A DNA stretch of 64,000 nucleotides. It comes from Pristionchus mayeri (taxonomy: Eukaryota; Nematoda; Chromadorea; Rhabditida; Neodiplogasteridae). Within the stretch, counting starts at the first letter, position 1. The number at the start of each line of letters is the position of its first letter. A program made the position numbers and the translations under genes. The stretch covers positions 10,664,001 to 10,728,000 of the forward strand of contig BTRK01000003.1 in assembly GCA_036245805.1 (NCBI GenBank), given 5' to 3'. Shown here piece after piece: positions 44,517-56,163 of this stretch. The notes under the pieces were generated by a model. It had not been told where the DNA came from, made no database searches, and saw only the letters and a program-made list of their open reading frames with translations.

Positions 44517-46332
44517 TTATGCTCGCGACTGTATGTTAGCTGATTTTGAGCTCACTGTAAACCTTTACATCCCCTTGAAATTTTCTCGAAAGTTTAGATA
44601 AATAGATTTCGTAATATATTTATCTCATCATGCTTGCCCCGTCATCATCATCATCATGCATGCGATTCCATTCCTTGTTAGTCGTCGCGAGCGGTCCCTC
44701 TCCATTTTCTCTCTGATTTGGATTGGTTTCCCCTAATACCCCTCGCTTCCGCCTTCGACTCATCAAGAAAAGAGAATCCCCATCCAAGCCGGAGTGGTCA
44801 CCGTGTGATGGGTATGACCTACTAAGATGTTTGGTCCTTCAGAATCTAGACTCGATCATCTCGTTGAAAGATTGATCATCGAGTCTGGAGGATTCGAGCA
44901 GAGAAGATTCTAGAACACGCAATGCTTCCTCTATGACCTATAGTGAGATTCTATCTATGCAATACAATCCAACATCCTCTCGCAAGCACACCGCAAATGA
45001 CCATCTTGAAATGAGAAGAACGACCTTTTCTGACCCCACATCTTGATCTGCGCCCAGAAAGCGATAACAGATAAATATTGTATTGTATTATATTCCTTGC
45101 CCCGTGCTGCCCATTCTGCGAGCATTCCCGTTTGAACAGCGAATTATGACGAATTTTGTTGACTTTTTTCAGTTTCATCCCCTTTTTTTCAGTTTCACCC
45201 CCCCCCCCCCCTCTTTATCGCAGGTGTCAGGCACAAAACAGCTTAAGATGAGTTAGAACAGCAGAAATTCTAGAACACGACTGTAGCACACCACTACACG
45301 CCTCAAGTCAGGACCGAAAAGTGGACAAAAATATTTTTTAAAAAATCAGAAATGGCACTTTTAGTCTCGAGTTTTTTCAGCTTTTCCTTGCTTGAGAACA
45401 GTGATGCATACTGCAGAGCAGCCGAGGTCCCTGCATGATATTTTCCTACCAAAGAGCGAAGAAATAAATAAGAGGAAAGCAGCATAAAATCCAATCGCGA
45501 GCTAGATCCCCCTTCCCACACACTTTTGCAAAACGTCTCCTCCCCCCCCTGAAAGTGAGCGCTGTTTGATCAAGTGCAAGCGACAATATTATGATGGTTT
45601 GATCTCCACCGAAGGAGGAGGAATTATTAGGAGACCCATCTATATCTATCTCCTATATAGGCCAATCTCTCCTCTTTCTCGTTTTTTACTTGCTTCGTTC
45701 TCGGACTCCACTAAAATCATGGATTGGAAGGAGATTTCGTTTGACGGTGCTCCACCAGAGCGTAATCTAGAATTGTTTTGGTCCTCCACGTTCAAAAGAC
45801 AAAGAGTAATGATCATTCATTAGCTTTGTTGACCGTTTGAGGAATCAAATTGGCAATTTAATGGTGAAATTGAAGGGTGTACCAGATACACAAAACAAAT
45901 GACATTATGAACGAGCAAATTGTTCTGGCTTTCCGCGGGCTCGCCAATACGAGAACCGTGGGGCAGTACTGACTCTGCCAAAAGTCTAACTTATTAGCTA
46001 TATTGACAATCAAGTGTATTAAACAAAATTCGGACGTGGATTTCCCTCCCCCAGTTTCTCTCTCATCTTTATTCAGAGCAAACAAACTGCTTTCTTGCAC
46101 TATAGCCGTGGATGAATGAGCAGACTGTCTATCTTCTGGCATACGGTATACAGAGCAAATCGATTTCGTCACTTTGGCACGACCGTATTCGAGTTTTCAC
46201 ATCATATTCCAAATTGCAAGTGCCTAACTCGTCTAAGAGTCGAGAACGGATGGGAAATCAGATACACTTTTCCACGACAATAGATGCAGATGTGAGGAGA
46301 GAAAGAGATCGACAGAGATACACTAATGGTAC
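44517..46332. other. Gene-free stretch
   Basis: Contains a small hairpin (GACTCGATCATCTCGTTG with its mirror, 44848-44887), a run of about 13-14 C near 45199-45212, and a second C-run at 45542. The frames at 45566-45823 and 45858-46172 have no splice or homology support. Nothing else was seen. Confidence 0.4.
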
Positions 46333-46791
46333 TTTTACCGTCGCCGATCCCCCTCATTGCTAGGTCAGAATGACTCGTCCAGGATGGTCAAACGACCAGA
46401 AATGAGGGGTCAAATCTCCTCTTTTGGGGGGTTAGAATGAGCGATTTGAAGGGTCAAATCAAGGGGTAAATTCGAGCTCGGAGAAAGGGAAAATGTAGTC
46501 AAATTAGGTTGTCCATTATCAGCTTAGCCGAAGTGAAACATATTCGGTAATTGTGGCAATTGACAATTTGAAGCACATATTCCTTTTAGGTTTCACAGAA
46601 TCGATCTAACGCAATCTGCCCGAGATGCTTATTCAAACACAAAATCAAATATAAAAAAATCAATCTCCGAGCTCGATTTGACAGATCAAATCGCTCATTC
46701 TGAGGAGATTTGACCCGTAATTTCTCGTCGTTTGACCCATCTGGACGAGTCATTCTGACCTAGCAATGAGGGGGATCGCCGGACGGTAAAC
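46333..46791. mobile_element. TIR element, arms about 115 bp
   Basis: TTTACCGTCGCCGATCCCCC at the left mirrors GGGGGATCGCCGGACGGTAA at the right. The inner arms include GACTCGTCCAG...CTGGACGAGTC. The centre is AT-rich without an ORF. Confidence 0.7.
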
Positions 46792-47528
46792 GCCCCCTTA
46801 AATTACTCGCGACATGTGTCAGAAACAAAGATGGGATATAGGGAGAAATGTATGTCTTATTTATGAATGGTAATCTGTAATTCAAGTGAATCTAATCAGA
46901 ATACTGACAGAAGTAGGTTCTCGAAATATTTGACGCACTCTATTAAGCCGGTCGAGATTCGCAATATTGTGCAGAATGGGCAAACCGTATTGTAATTTCT
47001 CGAACTCTAAGAGCTAGAACATCGTTTATACCTGGCGCACTCGCTCACTCACGTGAAACATCCCGCGGTCAAACAAAACGTGGAGTTGGATAGGGCAGTC
47101 AAGGGCGAAATGGTCTGACTCTCCAAATTTAGCACACACTCTCGGTGGATAGGAAAAGTTAAATAGCATGCAAGCATGAGCTAGACGACTATTCAGTACA
47201 GGATATCCCTATGGAGGGGAGGAGAGACGGTGGGCGGCTGGGATAGCAAGCTACACTCACAGTGCCCGAATAAAAACGAGACGGCTAGGGAGAAAAAAAA
47301 CCCTTTTTTCCAGCGAGTTCTTTTTAGTTAACGACGTTAGTTCGTGTTTCCGCGGAGCCAACGATCGAGTCCGTCGGACAGATCGGATTCCCCCTTTATA
47401 TCCCACTCGTCCACTTTTTGCCAGTCCTCGCTGAATGATCACAAACAGAGAACACTTTTTACCGTTTTTTGTTCTTTTGAGTGGAGGCGCGTATTCCTTG
47501 TGCTTATTTCCAATTCCATATTTCAAAG
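46792..47528. other. Upstream region of the nuclear receptor gene
   Basis: No coding exon supported. The minus-strand frame 47257-47544 overlaps the receptor's first exon and is a shadow. No clear TATA box. Confidence 0.35.
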
Positions 47529-49796
47529 ATGTCATTGTCACCAAGTTCGTCGGAAAGCAGCTGCAGCAGCAGAAGTTCGATAACTGCTTTAATCAGGGAT
47601 TCCTCCAAGCCCAAAACATGTGTTATGTGTAGCAGGAAAGTAAGGGGAATGCACTATGGGGTAAGTGGTTTACCTTTCTTTCCTGATTTATGCTAACTTC
47701 ATTTGAACGGTCCATTTTGCCCTGTTTTTACACCGTTTAGGGGATGCTATGGAGTGAAGAGAGTGTGTTATCGTTTTACACTGCATTATGCAGGTCGGAT
47801 GAGAACGATGACGTCATGCCGCCCTTGTTATATCAAAGGCGGCACGACGTCATAGTCCTCATCCGACCTAGTGCCCATTCCTCAATGAAAATGAGATATT
47901 TTGCAGGTTGCTTCGTGCATTTCGTGCAAAACCTTCTTCCGACGCAGTTTATTGAGTGACAATGAAATACATTGTAGAAAGAAGAAGGAGTGTTCGGAAC
48001 CTCCCGAATGTAAGCTACTTGTTGTTATACAATTCATATTGTCATTACACTCAGTCTGGTCAAATCCAGTCAATGCTCAAAGCTTCGGCCAGTGCGCTTG
48101 GTGTCGATTGAATCGATTTGTGAGACCCGGAATGAATCCTCGAGGTATGGTATTTGTATCTAGTTATTAAATACATAATCAATATTTCTAAATGTTCTCG
48201 TCGTTTCAACGACTTATTCTTGAGTTGGCTAGCGCACGCTTTCAGCAGTTTTGCCCGGCTGTTCTAAGGATCTACGTGATTTTCCGAACGCTGTCAAACT
48301 ACTGACTTCTTCCTCCCCAAATCGGGGCATCGCTCAAACGAATTCATCTGCGCCTATTGTGATATTTTTCATCGAATGATTGTGTAAATACACCTAAATT
48401 AAGGCAAATCTGGACTTTTTCTTGAGCGTTCGCCTGTGTGACATCAAACACCGGCAATTGAGGATGTGCGTTTCTTGTTCGAATAATATTTAATTTAACT
48501 CATATTAAGATCAGATTTTAATCTTTCCCGTGAAAAGCAATTTGAATGGCGATTGGAAGATTATATGCGGCAACCAGTTGAAATGGAAATGAATACAAGA
48601 AGTACATTTGGAATGCAACATGCCCTGAAGAAGGTAATTATTCGATTTTAATCATAAATGTTTCCGAACTTGTTGCTTCAGAACTGGAAATACGTTGATA
48701 TTGTATGTGCGATTGAATACGTCATGTACTTTGTTGCCACTTTTGCACCGAATTTGGCCATATCAGATCAGGTTGGTAGTACTCAACATTTATGAAATGA
48801 AAGAAAAAACAACAAAAATAACAAAAAATTAAGAAATAATATATTTGTTTATAATTGTTTTCTTACAGATAACGATTCTTCGCAACAGCGTGATTCAATT
48901 ATCGATCCTAGAAATACATCACTACTCATGTTCAGCCGGTTTCAGAGATGTTTCGAATCCCGATGGAGAGATATACAGGTTATAATGCACATACAACATT
49001 ACTGAATTGATTGTTAAATCAATTAAAAAAGAAAAAGAAATAATTTGTTAATCTAAAAGGGAAATGCGTTGCTAATTCATCAAAGAAGGAGTAACATCAA
49101 AATACGAATTGTAACTTGGAAATATATATATATATTGCCCGAAATCTGTAAAACGCAAAATGCCGAAGTTCGCAACAGATTTTGAGCTGATTTAAATTTT
49201 GCCTGAAAATCAATTCATTTTTTGTTTCAGAGTATGTAGAAATAATTGATGAAGTAAACTAAAGTCTACAGTACCCGACTGATATGATGTAAAACTCGTC
49301 CATTGGTTTTCACATTCTTGACACCATCTCTATAACTTTCAGCGCACACTCACACTCTGATATATTGCAATCAAAGGTCTCAACAATTGCACTCACGAGT
49401 TCGGAACTGTCTATGGTGAAAGCTCTACTAGTATGCAAATCAAGTTAGTTTGATAATCGGTGCATTCGAAAGAAAAACCTCCAGATGGGGTTTCGCCCCA
49501 TGGGCAGTCGACTCTGGAAGAGCTCAGATCGAAATCGATCAAAGTGAGTATTTCTCATTTAATTCAAGTGGATGTATGCTCAAATATAGGTGCTTGCAAG
49601 GCTTACAATTTGCGACAACAGGCCAGTTGCGGAAAACAAGAGGTTCACGTCACTTTACGCCCTCGAATTTCAAGTAAGTTGTACAATTCTTACATTTCTA
49701 AACGCATCATTCTAGAGATCGGTTGAAGTGCAAAATCATGTAATCGAGTATTTGAACAAGCCGGAGCCTCGAGTAAAACGAGAAATATATTTCTGA
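47529..49796 (+). CDS. Nuclear hormone receptor (nematode supplementary NHR type)
   Basis: Ten exons in consistent phase: 47529-47660, 47907-48009, 48070-48144, 48515-48633, 48682-48771, 48869-48978, 49343-49443, 49485-49543, 49590-49673 and 49716-49796. They total 954 nt, 317 aa. A Ser-rich N-terminus is followed by the DNA-binding domain at about 31-102: zinc finger 1 CVMC...HYGVASCISCKTFFRR (Cys 31, 34, 48, 51) and finger 2 HCRKKKEC...CAWCRLNRF (Cys 67, 73, 87, 90), then GMNP. The ligand-binding region runs about 110-310: NWKYVDIVCAIEYV, ILRNSVIQLSILEIHHY, LTSSELSMVKALLVC, HGQSTLEELRSK, KRFTSLYALEFQ, near the end VIEYLNKPEP. It acts in the nucleus as a transcription factor; ligand and target unknown. 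For exon 3 the acceptor at 48070 was preferred over 48055 because it gives the more usual finger-2 spacing. The ATG at 47481 is an alternative start, 16 codons upstream. An M1 hairpin lies in intron 1. Confidence 0.87.
47787..47875. repeat. Hairpin MITE (family M1) in NHR intron 1
   Basis: GGTCGGATGAGAACGATGAC and mirrored CATCCGACCTAGTGCC enclose the inner hairpin GACGTCATGCCGCC / GGCGGCACGACGTC. The left outer end is slightly eroded. Confidence 0.75.
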
Positions 49797-51402
49797 AAGC
49801 AATTATTAAACCATTTACTTAATAGTTATGTACAACTATTCAAGCTGGTAGAATACGATATCAGTTTGGCTCTCATTACAATGCTTTGTTCGTTTACCTT
49901 ACTTCTAATATTAAAGTGTTTATATTTCGTTGATAAATGTTGTTAAAACCATAAGAATAATATGTGCTTTTATTCAACACGAGGGATACGCGTTACAACG
50001 TGTTTGATCATCAAGATGAATGACCCGAGTCACTTCACCCATCCGATTTTATGGTCCTTTCACAAGGAACAAACGATACTGACCTCTGGGTGAAAAAAAA
50101 CATTTTTTTTATTTTGTCTGAAAGTACCCCTCCACACACATTTTTTTTAAAATTACTGTAATCGATTTACAGTATAAATTGCTCGGGCTTGCCGTTCATG
50201 CAATTGGCGCGAATTCAAAATTTTGTGTGTGGAGGGGTACTTTAAACAGTGATACACTATAAATCAAAATTACGCAAAAATGTAAGTGAACGCGCAGCCA
50301 AAATTTTCGCAGTAAATGCTGCTCAACGAGAGTCTCTTGCGAAAAAAATACGAACACTAGGAAGAAAGGTTCGTCCGGTTAACTTCGTCTGGATGGTTTG
50401 AACTATTTTTTCAACAGCGATATCGATTGAAAATTAATCATTTGGCGGCGTGGTCCCAAAAGAGCTGTGTGAAATAAAATTGTCTGTTGAAAATAAAAAT
50501 TCAATTTCAAACGATCCAGATAAAAAAAAGTTCAAATAACGACAATCACAACGTCATAGTTCTCATCCGACGTATTTCCCGAGAGAGTTTGTGAAATGAT
50601 GCCAGGTGACCAGAAGTATGGAGGCAAAAACGTTCGAACGCAGTGAGTCTGGTTTCTACGGCGTATGCAGCGAAGCTGTGCAACTTGGCTGAATCTGAAT
50701 TGTTTTTTCCCAACTTCTCACGTGCAACTTGGCTGCGGAGGTATACTGTCCCACTATCGAATGAATCATGTCACGTTTGTTTATGCTCTCGAAACGAAGT
50801 CCGACTGATAACAAATGTCGCATGAATTACTGCACTTGGGAAGAGCTTTCATATTTATTTTGATGAAGTCATTTGGATAAGAATGAACACTGTGATTTCT
50901 CTGCGTTTCCTTCGAGGGGCATCATCTCAGAAGCAAATGGGCTGATCTAATGGATCGGCCCCTACATATAAGTGTGATAGGTCTTTGAGATAATTGTTTG
51001 ATTCTTACGGGACACAAAATAATATACATAAAAATAATTTATGCCATCCATTATTGTGCAAGATATATTTCAGTTACAGCAGATGGTGCCGAATAGTGAT
51101 CCCATTACGCAAGCGCTGTTGACCGCCTACGTTTTGCATATATTTAGAGTACGAGGTGTTATGCCGCACTCTCTTCATTCAGCTCTCTCACGACGATTAG
51201 TCGCGTTCTTAGAATCAATATCTAGTGGTATCGTTTCTAGAACTGAAATCCATTGCACTATGGTTGATCGGACTACTTCTTACGAAACACTCTTGGCACA
51301 TTTTTGGATACACACTACCTCTGATGCTGCTTTACACATCACCATCAGCGAAACTAATAAAGCTAGTAGCGGATGCGGTGTCATTGAGTAATCGTTAATT
51401 AC
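49797..51402. other. Gene-free stretch with one hairpin MITE
   Basis: Apart from the MITE at 50121-50243 and a half M1 end at about 50548-50578, I see no exon. The frame 51041-51391 (116 aa) has no recognised motif and overlaps the region where the pseudogene at 51403 would continue on the other strand. Confidence 0.35.
50121..50243. mobile_element. Short TIR element (AAAGTACCCCTCCACACAC ends)
   Basis: 123-bp element with perfect 19-bp inverted ends and an AT-rich centre. No ORF. Confidence 0.8.
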
Positions 51403-51805
51403 CGGCCCGACAAGCGTAGTGCCAGCTGGGCAGGATGACGAACAATCAATGTCCTTGCACGACTTGGGACAGTACCTGAGATTAGAGTCCTTCATTTTAT
51501 GAAATATAGTGAATATCCTGCAGGCAAATAACGTAAGGATTTCGGGAAAAAAATAAAACTGTTCAAAGTTCAAGGACGAACTGTTGCTTCGTAGCGAGCG
51601 AATAGAAGGAGCTAGTGCAGAAGCCGTTCTTTACTCAATTGACGCACCTAAACGACGATTTAGGCATGATCGATTCACCAGAGACAAGTGCAAAAATTTG
51701 CAAATCAATGTATTCTTACTCAACACGATCAGCCGCCGCGCACTGGGCGTTGCACTTAGAAGCCAAGCAGACGACGAGAAAGAAGATGAGAGGAAGCCAC
51801 GCCAT
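51403..51805 (-). pseudogene. ShKT / CC-type gene with nonsense codon at the conserved Trp
   Basis: Minus strand. Exon 1 is 51805-51720: signal peptide MAWLPLIFFLVVCLASKCNA, then QCAAADRVE. Exon 2 is 51647-51582 (GFCTSSFYSLATKQQ). Exon 3 is 51475-51403 (YCPKSCKDIDCSSSCPAG). It is the paralog of 58545-60242. The CVNW Trp is a TGA stop at 51637-51635. The two 3' exons found in the paralog (CAAGATRLGKYCC and CGTSGYCCP) were not found, so the gene is also truncated. The frame otherwise remains open, so the decay is recent. Confidence 0.75.
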
Positions 51806-52933
51806 TCCTTGAGGAAGCCATCACAGAAGGTGAAGCAGTGGCCACACCTCGTAACGCTTTTTATTTATTCCTAACAGTTTGCGAAAGCATTCGAGAAACG
51901 TGGTTTCGTCACTCCACCTTCAACGGTCTCTATCACAGCATGACGTGAAGACAGTGCGCAAAATTTGGAGATGCGAAGGTTTTCTTGAGCTCTAGTTTGA
52001 ACAGCTACTGGACGGTAGGGGGGGGGGCAAAGCCCAGGGTAAAGAGTGACCATAGGAAAGTAAGCGAATGGGGGAAAAGGGCGCGATTCCGCTTTTTGCT
52101 CCCACTACGTAGATGGCAAAGCGTTCATGGCATCCGCCGTGCAACGTGATTTCGAAGTCGCATTGATTGCTCAGTTGCGATTTCGTTTTCGAACGGCGGA
52201 TGCATGCTGATGTTTCACAGTATCTCAATGAGTTGTCTGGTGTAAAGGCGTATAGGCTTAGCGAACTCTTACTATTGTGAGCCCATCAATACAAAAAAAA
52301 GATAGAATAGTTGTAGGATTCTGTTTTGAGTCAGGACTTTCAAAAATATTTAGCTGCAACTACATTTTAGTTATAACGTCGAGATAACACAGTTCGGAAG
52401 AGTGTGACAATATATCAGCATACATCATCGCTTCTTCGTCTATCTATCGGAAACTCGGGAAAAAATAATCCAACATATAAACTGAAAACTGATTCTGCGG
52501 TGACAGTTAGCGTCGTTCTAAGCGTCCGCTCTTGGAATTCTTTTGCAACTAGTCTGATCAATAAAAAGAAGTGGGCGTCACATCACGGATGGAAAACGAC
52601 GGATGCAGTTGGTCTAACAACTTCCCGGAATTCCTTTCATAGTAGCCTTCAATGTTTGTGAAATCAGTATGGCATCTCCGTCTCCTCATTATACACACTA
52701 TTTTTCCATCAGTGTCCTCACCCAGCGAAAATTTTCAACTCAACAGCGTCCTATTCCAGAAATGCCCGTCTCCACGTATCATCATTCTCCTCTTTTCTTC
52801 TCGCCTTCCGCCCCGTTCGTTTGCATTTCTACCACCTGCATTCCTCAGTGGAGACACCAAAGCTTACGTATCTTTGTTCGCCACACTATTTTTCTATTTT
52901 ATCGTTTGTTATTTTTTTTCAAATTCCCCCTGA
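51806..52933. other. Upstream-type repeat region of the gene at 53006
   Basis: 52080-52260 and 52400-52650 are diverged copies of the dispersed upstream repeat (GAACGGCGGATGCATGCTGA, AGCATACATC). A G-run lies at 52019-52027. 52770-52930 aligns with 14790-14950. The long plus frames at 52652-53129 cross the promoter and exon 1 of the next gene and are not genes. Confidence 0.5.
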
Positions 52934-52960
52934 CACGTGCCCTGCGACCTCCTACAAAAA
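52934..52960 (+). promoter_or_regulatory. E-box (CACGTG) with degraded TATA box
   Basis: CACGTG at 52934-52939. The TATA position reads TACAAAAA (52953-52960), against TATAAAAA in paralogs, 53 bp before the ATG. The T-to-C change would weaken the box, in line with the broken gene downstream. Confidence 0.6.
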
Positions 52961-53005
52961 GTCAGGCGATCAGCCCACAGTTCCTACTCAATCCCCTCCT
53001 ACGGT

Positions 53006-53543
53006 ATGCAGATCCTCGCGCCTACCGTACTCTTCCTCGCGCTTTTTTCTACACTCGCCTCTGCTGATTGCATCGACAACAATGCAAAGTGAGCGGTTTT
53101 TTAACCGGTTTTTTCGTGAGTTAAGTTGAAATTTCGAAATGTTGTATAATAACTATCATCATTCAGCTGTGCTTCCTGGGCCAAGAACGGCTTCTGCACC
53201 AATGCCTTCTACTCGGAGGAAATGAAGGTGCAGTACTGCTGCAATACCATTTCGATTTAATTTTTTTTCACTTTTTTTGATTTTTTGCAGATCTATTGAG
53301 AACCGACACGACTCCGGATGATAACTATGAAGTCATGCCGCCTTTGATCTATCAAAGGCGGTATGACGTCATGGTTCTCTTCCGGCGTAGCACCTTGAGA
53401 ACCTTCAGTTTCGTAAATATACAAAATCACATTCAGGGGCCGCCATCGGAAATCTCTGTCCTGAAGGCTACGTGATCGTGCAGATTCCTGGAGGTTCACC
53501 GGAAGGAGAGTGCATTTGGCCCCATCCGATTAATCAGCAGTGA
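53006..53543 (+). pseudogene. ShKT secreted protein gene, truncated domain and frameshifted tail
   Basis: Exon 1 is 53006-53088 (MQILAPTVLFLALFSTLASA, then DCIDNNA). Exon 2 starts at 53167 (NCASWAKNGFCTNAFYSEEM...QYCCNT), but the last Cys and donor are missing: the frame runs into ISI and a TAA at 53259-53261. The last exon (53437-53543) encodes the GNLCPEGYVIVQIPGG...GECIWP module. It has one base fewer than paralogs near its start (CCGCC before ATCGGA), so it is out of phase. An M1 MITE sits in between. Either a 5-Cys truncated secreted peptide is made from exons 1-2, or it is a pseudogene; I favour the latter. Confidence 0.7.
53303..53393. repeat. Hairpin MITE (family M1) between exons of the 53006 pseudogene
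   Basis: The inner hairpin ATGCCGCCTTTGATCTATCA and mirror is perfect. The outer ends are eroded (ACTCCGGATGATAAC / TTCTCTTCCGG). Confidence 0.7.
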
Positions 53544-54424
53544 TATCCAATTTTTTGTGGAAAAAGTGACTAGCGTAAGGCACGTCACATAATACGATGA
53601 TAAATATATTACAAAGCAAAGAATCGATCGATTCTTATGATCAGTGTGTTATGAATATTCGAATAGGCATACAGCTACTTGTGATTGACATCATTCGATA
53701 ATTTTTCACTCATGTATCACTATAGGTGTGGTCTACCGGGTAGGAAGCAATTGTGGACAATGAGTTTACTGACCTTTTTTATCGCGAAATGATCGAAAAA
53801 ATATCACTATTGTAGACATCAACATATGATATCGTTTCGAATAGCCCCTAGTTCATAAACATGTACAAACAAGCCTTATTTCAAATTTGTCACCTCACCG
53901 ATATGGCTGGCCTTCAAATTCAATGGCGATAATCGGACTGCCAGAGGAGAAGGGAGAGGAAAAAGAGAGTTGGGAATGATGATGCGCAGGAACAGGCTTT
54001 TCTAGAATGAAATGCTACCGAGTTTAACAATTTGCCGGACGATGATTCAAATTTTTAAAAACGGTGTGGAAATTTATGAGGCGGAAGTTTGTCGCCTCGA
54101 TGGCTGCGCAAACCGTTAGGGTTGGCGTGAAGAGGAATTTCACAACGAACAGGAATGGCACTTATCGCCACCCGGCACCTGTAACCGTTTGTACAGCTAC
54201 CAATCTTTCAATCTTCTCCGTACCTTCATTTCCCGTTCTCTTTTTTACTGCCTTATCCTCATTTTACTTTGAATTCACTCCTCATCATATCTAGCGTATC
54301 GTATTTTGCCACACTATTTTACTGTTTTCAATGCACCATTTGTCCAAACTGACCACCCACTCAGACTCTAGCCCATACAAATGCGCTGGCCATCAAAATG
54401 CCTCCACGTCCTCCCTCATACCGT
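53544..54424. other. Gene-free stretch; upstream region of the gene at 54425
   Basis: 54100-54360 shows scattered similarity to the upstream regions of other ShKT genes (CCACACTATTTTACT, CACCTGTAACC). No exon and no clear TATA box were found. The frame 54064-54294 is not supported. Confidence 0.35.
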
Positions 54425-56060
54425 ATGTTCGTCTTCCTGCCTACCGTAATCCTATTTATTCTGGCCTCTCCTGCTTCCTCGCAGTGTCATAGCGGCGGCG
54501 ATGACAGCCAGTGAGTTTTTTAGAGATATATTTACAATCAAGCTAACCAGATCGTGGATAGCACATTTCTTGAAATTTTAGAAATTGACTTTTCAGATGC
54601 CCCACTTACATTGCAAAGTATAATTATTGCTCGAATACCGCCTACTCTCTGGACCAGAGAAAGGAGTACTGTGGTGTGAGGTGAGTGAATACGTGAAATG
54701 TACATCTAGATGCTCATCCAGACGGAAGAAAATGATTTGAACGAACAAATGCGAACTCTATGATCCATTTCAGATGTGGGTTCTGCACCTGTGACGGTTT
54801 GGAGACTGGTACTGCTGTTGGATCTTTTGGTTCCGCTCCTGCTTCAACATGTGTCGATACCAACGCAAGGCGAGCGATTCACATTGGATGAAACGTAGTC
54901 ACCAATGACCTTGATCGGATGATATCAACTTACGGGAACTAATAAAATATTGTCAATTTGACAGAGTGGAAACCTACTGTGAAATGACTAGGGAAAGGAT
55001 TACATTTTGGTTCTCATCTGAAAGTTCTCTTCCGAGACAGTGCAGCAAAACTCAAGATACCCAATTCATTTGAAGTTGCGCAAATTGGTCGGTGAACGGA
55101 TTCTGCACCAATCCCTCCTACACTGAGGCAATGAAGCGACAGTAGTGCTGCAAGACGTGCTATGGTTCTACCTGATCGAACAATCTGGGATAATTTATCA
55201 ATGCCACCGATAAAGAATCATTACAAGTGAATACATGAGCAAGATAACAAGTGTCGAACATTAAGCTGGTCTTTATTGAAATCCAATGTATCGACAGTGA
55301 CAGAATCACCACATCGATCTTATTGCTGATCCATTTGAATTCATGCATCGAATAAAGTGTTTTCCCGCTACGTGAAAAATTGTATCATCAAAATACTGTG
55401 ATTTCGGCTCTGTCTGGTTTGGGGAGACATATTGGGGTCCTGTCTAAATTGGGGGGACATATCGTCGGTGTGGGGGGATATTTCGTCGGTTTGGGTGGAA
55501 CATATCGTTGGTTTGGGGGACATATCGTCGGTTTCACGGGACATATCAAATTATTCGGCGTAAAACGTTGGAGATGAATCGTTACGAGATCATTCCATGG
55601 AATAGCAATATGTACAGTCTTTCATGGACAGTTGTCTCCTTAAGAGTTTGAACTTTTGCGTGATGCTAATCTCGGTGAAGGGCGCACAGAAGGAATGAAT
55701 GAAGTCGTCCTCTACGAGGGGCCGATAAGCAGTCCTGAACACCGCTGTGAGCCAATGGCTTACAAAATATGTATATGTAAACAATATATTCAGCCCCTCT
55801 CCAAGATCTACCTAAAGAAGGGTTGCACCCTGGAAATGATCACCGACTTTATTATAACTCCGATGACTCAAGCAGATGGATCTCCGTGAGATTTTTCAAA
55901 CTATTAAAAAAACACACACACTACAAAGTTACATTAAAGAAGGACCCTAACTTAGTATTTCAGGTTCACAACTCCGGCTGATGGCTTCATTACGCTCACT
56001 GGAAACGCAGCGACTAGAATCGGAACTATTGATCCCATCGTGATCACCTGCACATGTTGA
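54425..56060 (+). pseudogene. ShKT gene with C-terminal Cys domain, nonsense codon in ShKT 2
   Basis: Exons: 54425-54510 (signal MFVFLPTVILFILASPASS), 54597-54680 (CPTYIAKYNYC...YCGV), 54774-54869 (CGFCTC..., then TCVDTNA), a fourth from 55076 (CANWSVNGFCTNPSYTEAMK), then 55794-55885 (PLSKIYLKKGCTLEMITDF) and 55964-56060 (FTTPADGFITLTG... ends ITCTC). An in-frame TAG at 55143-55145 replaces Tyr of the QYCCKTC motif. The donor after 54869 is GC, not GT. The VLYEG exon (near 55697) has lost its DC and its normal splice context, and the intron before it holds a degenerate tandem repeat. It was the same type of gene as 30387-32031. Confidence 0.75.
55418..55550. repeat. Degenerate tandem repeat (GGGGACATATCGTCGGTTT units)
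   Basis: About five imperfect units of roughly 26-29 bp, each with a GGACATAT core, inside the decayed intron of the 54425 pseudogene. Confidence 0.75.
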
Positions 56061-56163
56061 GTTAGTCGAACTATCGACCTATGTAATGAGGTTGCAGATA
56101 AAGAATGCATGAAATCGTTGAACAAAATCCCAATTCCATGATTGCAACAAATTCGTTATTCTA

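Noticed and set aside
51041..51391. 116-aa plus-strand frame
   Set aside because: No recognised motif or splice context; it starts in AT-rich DNA next to a pseudogene.
51635..51637. TGA in the ShKT exon as a selenocysteine codon
   Set aside because: It replaces a conserved Trp, the gene also lacks its 3' exons, and no SECIS-like hairpin is evident.
52652..53129. Overlapping plus-strand frames upstream of the 53006 gene
   Set aside because: They read through the E-box/TATA promoter and the first exon out of frame.
55418..55550. Regular GGACATAT repeats as a possible CRISPR array
   Set aside because: Units are degenerate tandem copies without unique spacers, in a eukaryotic genome.
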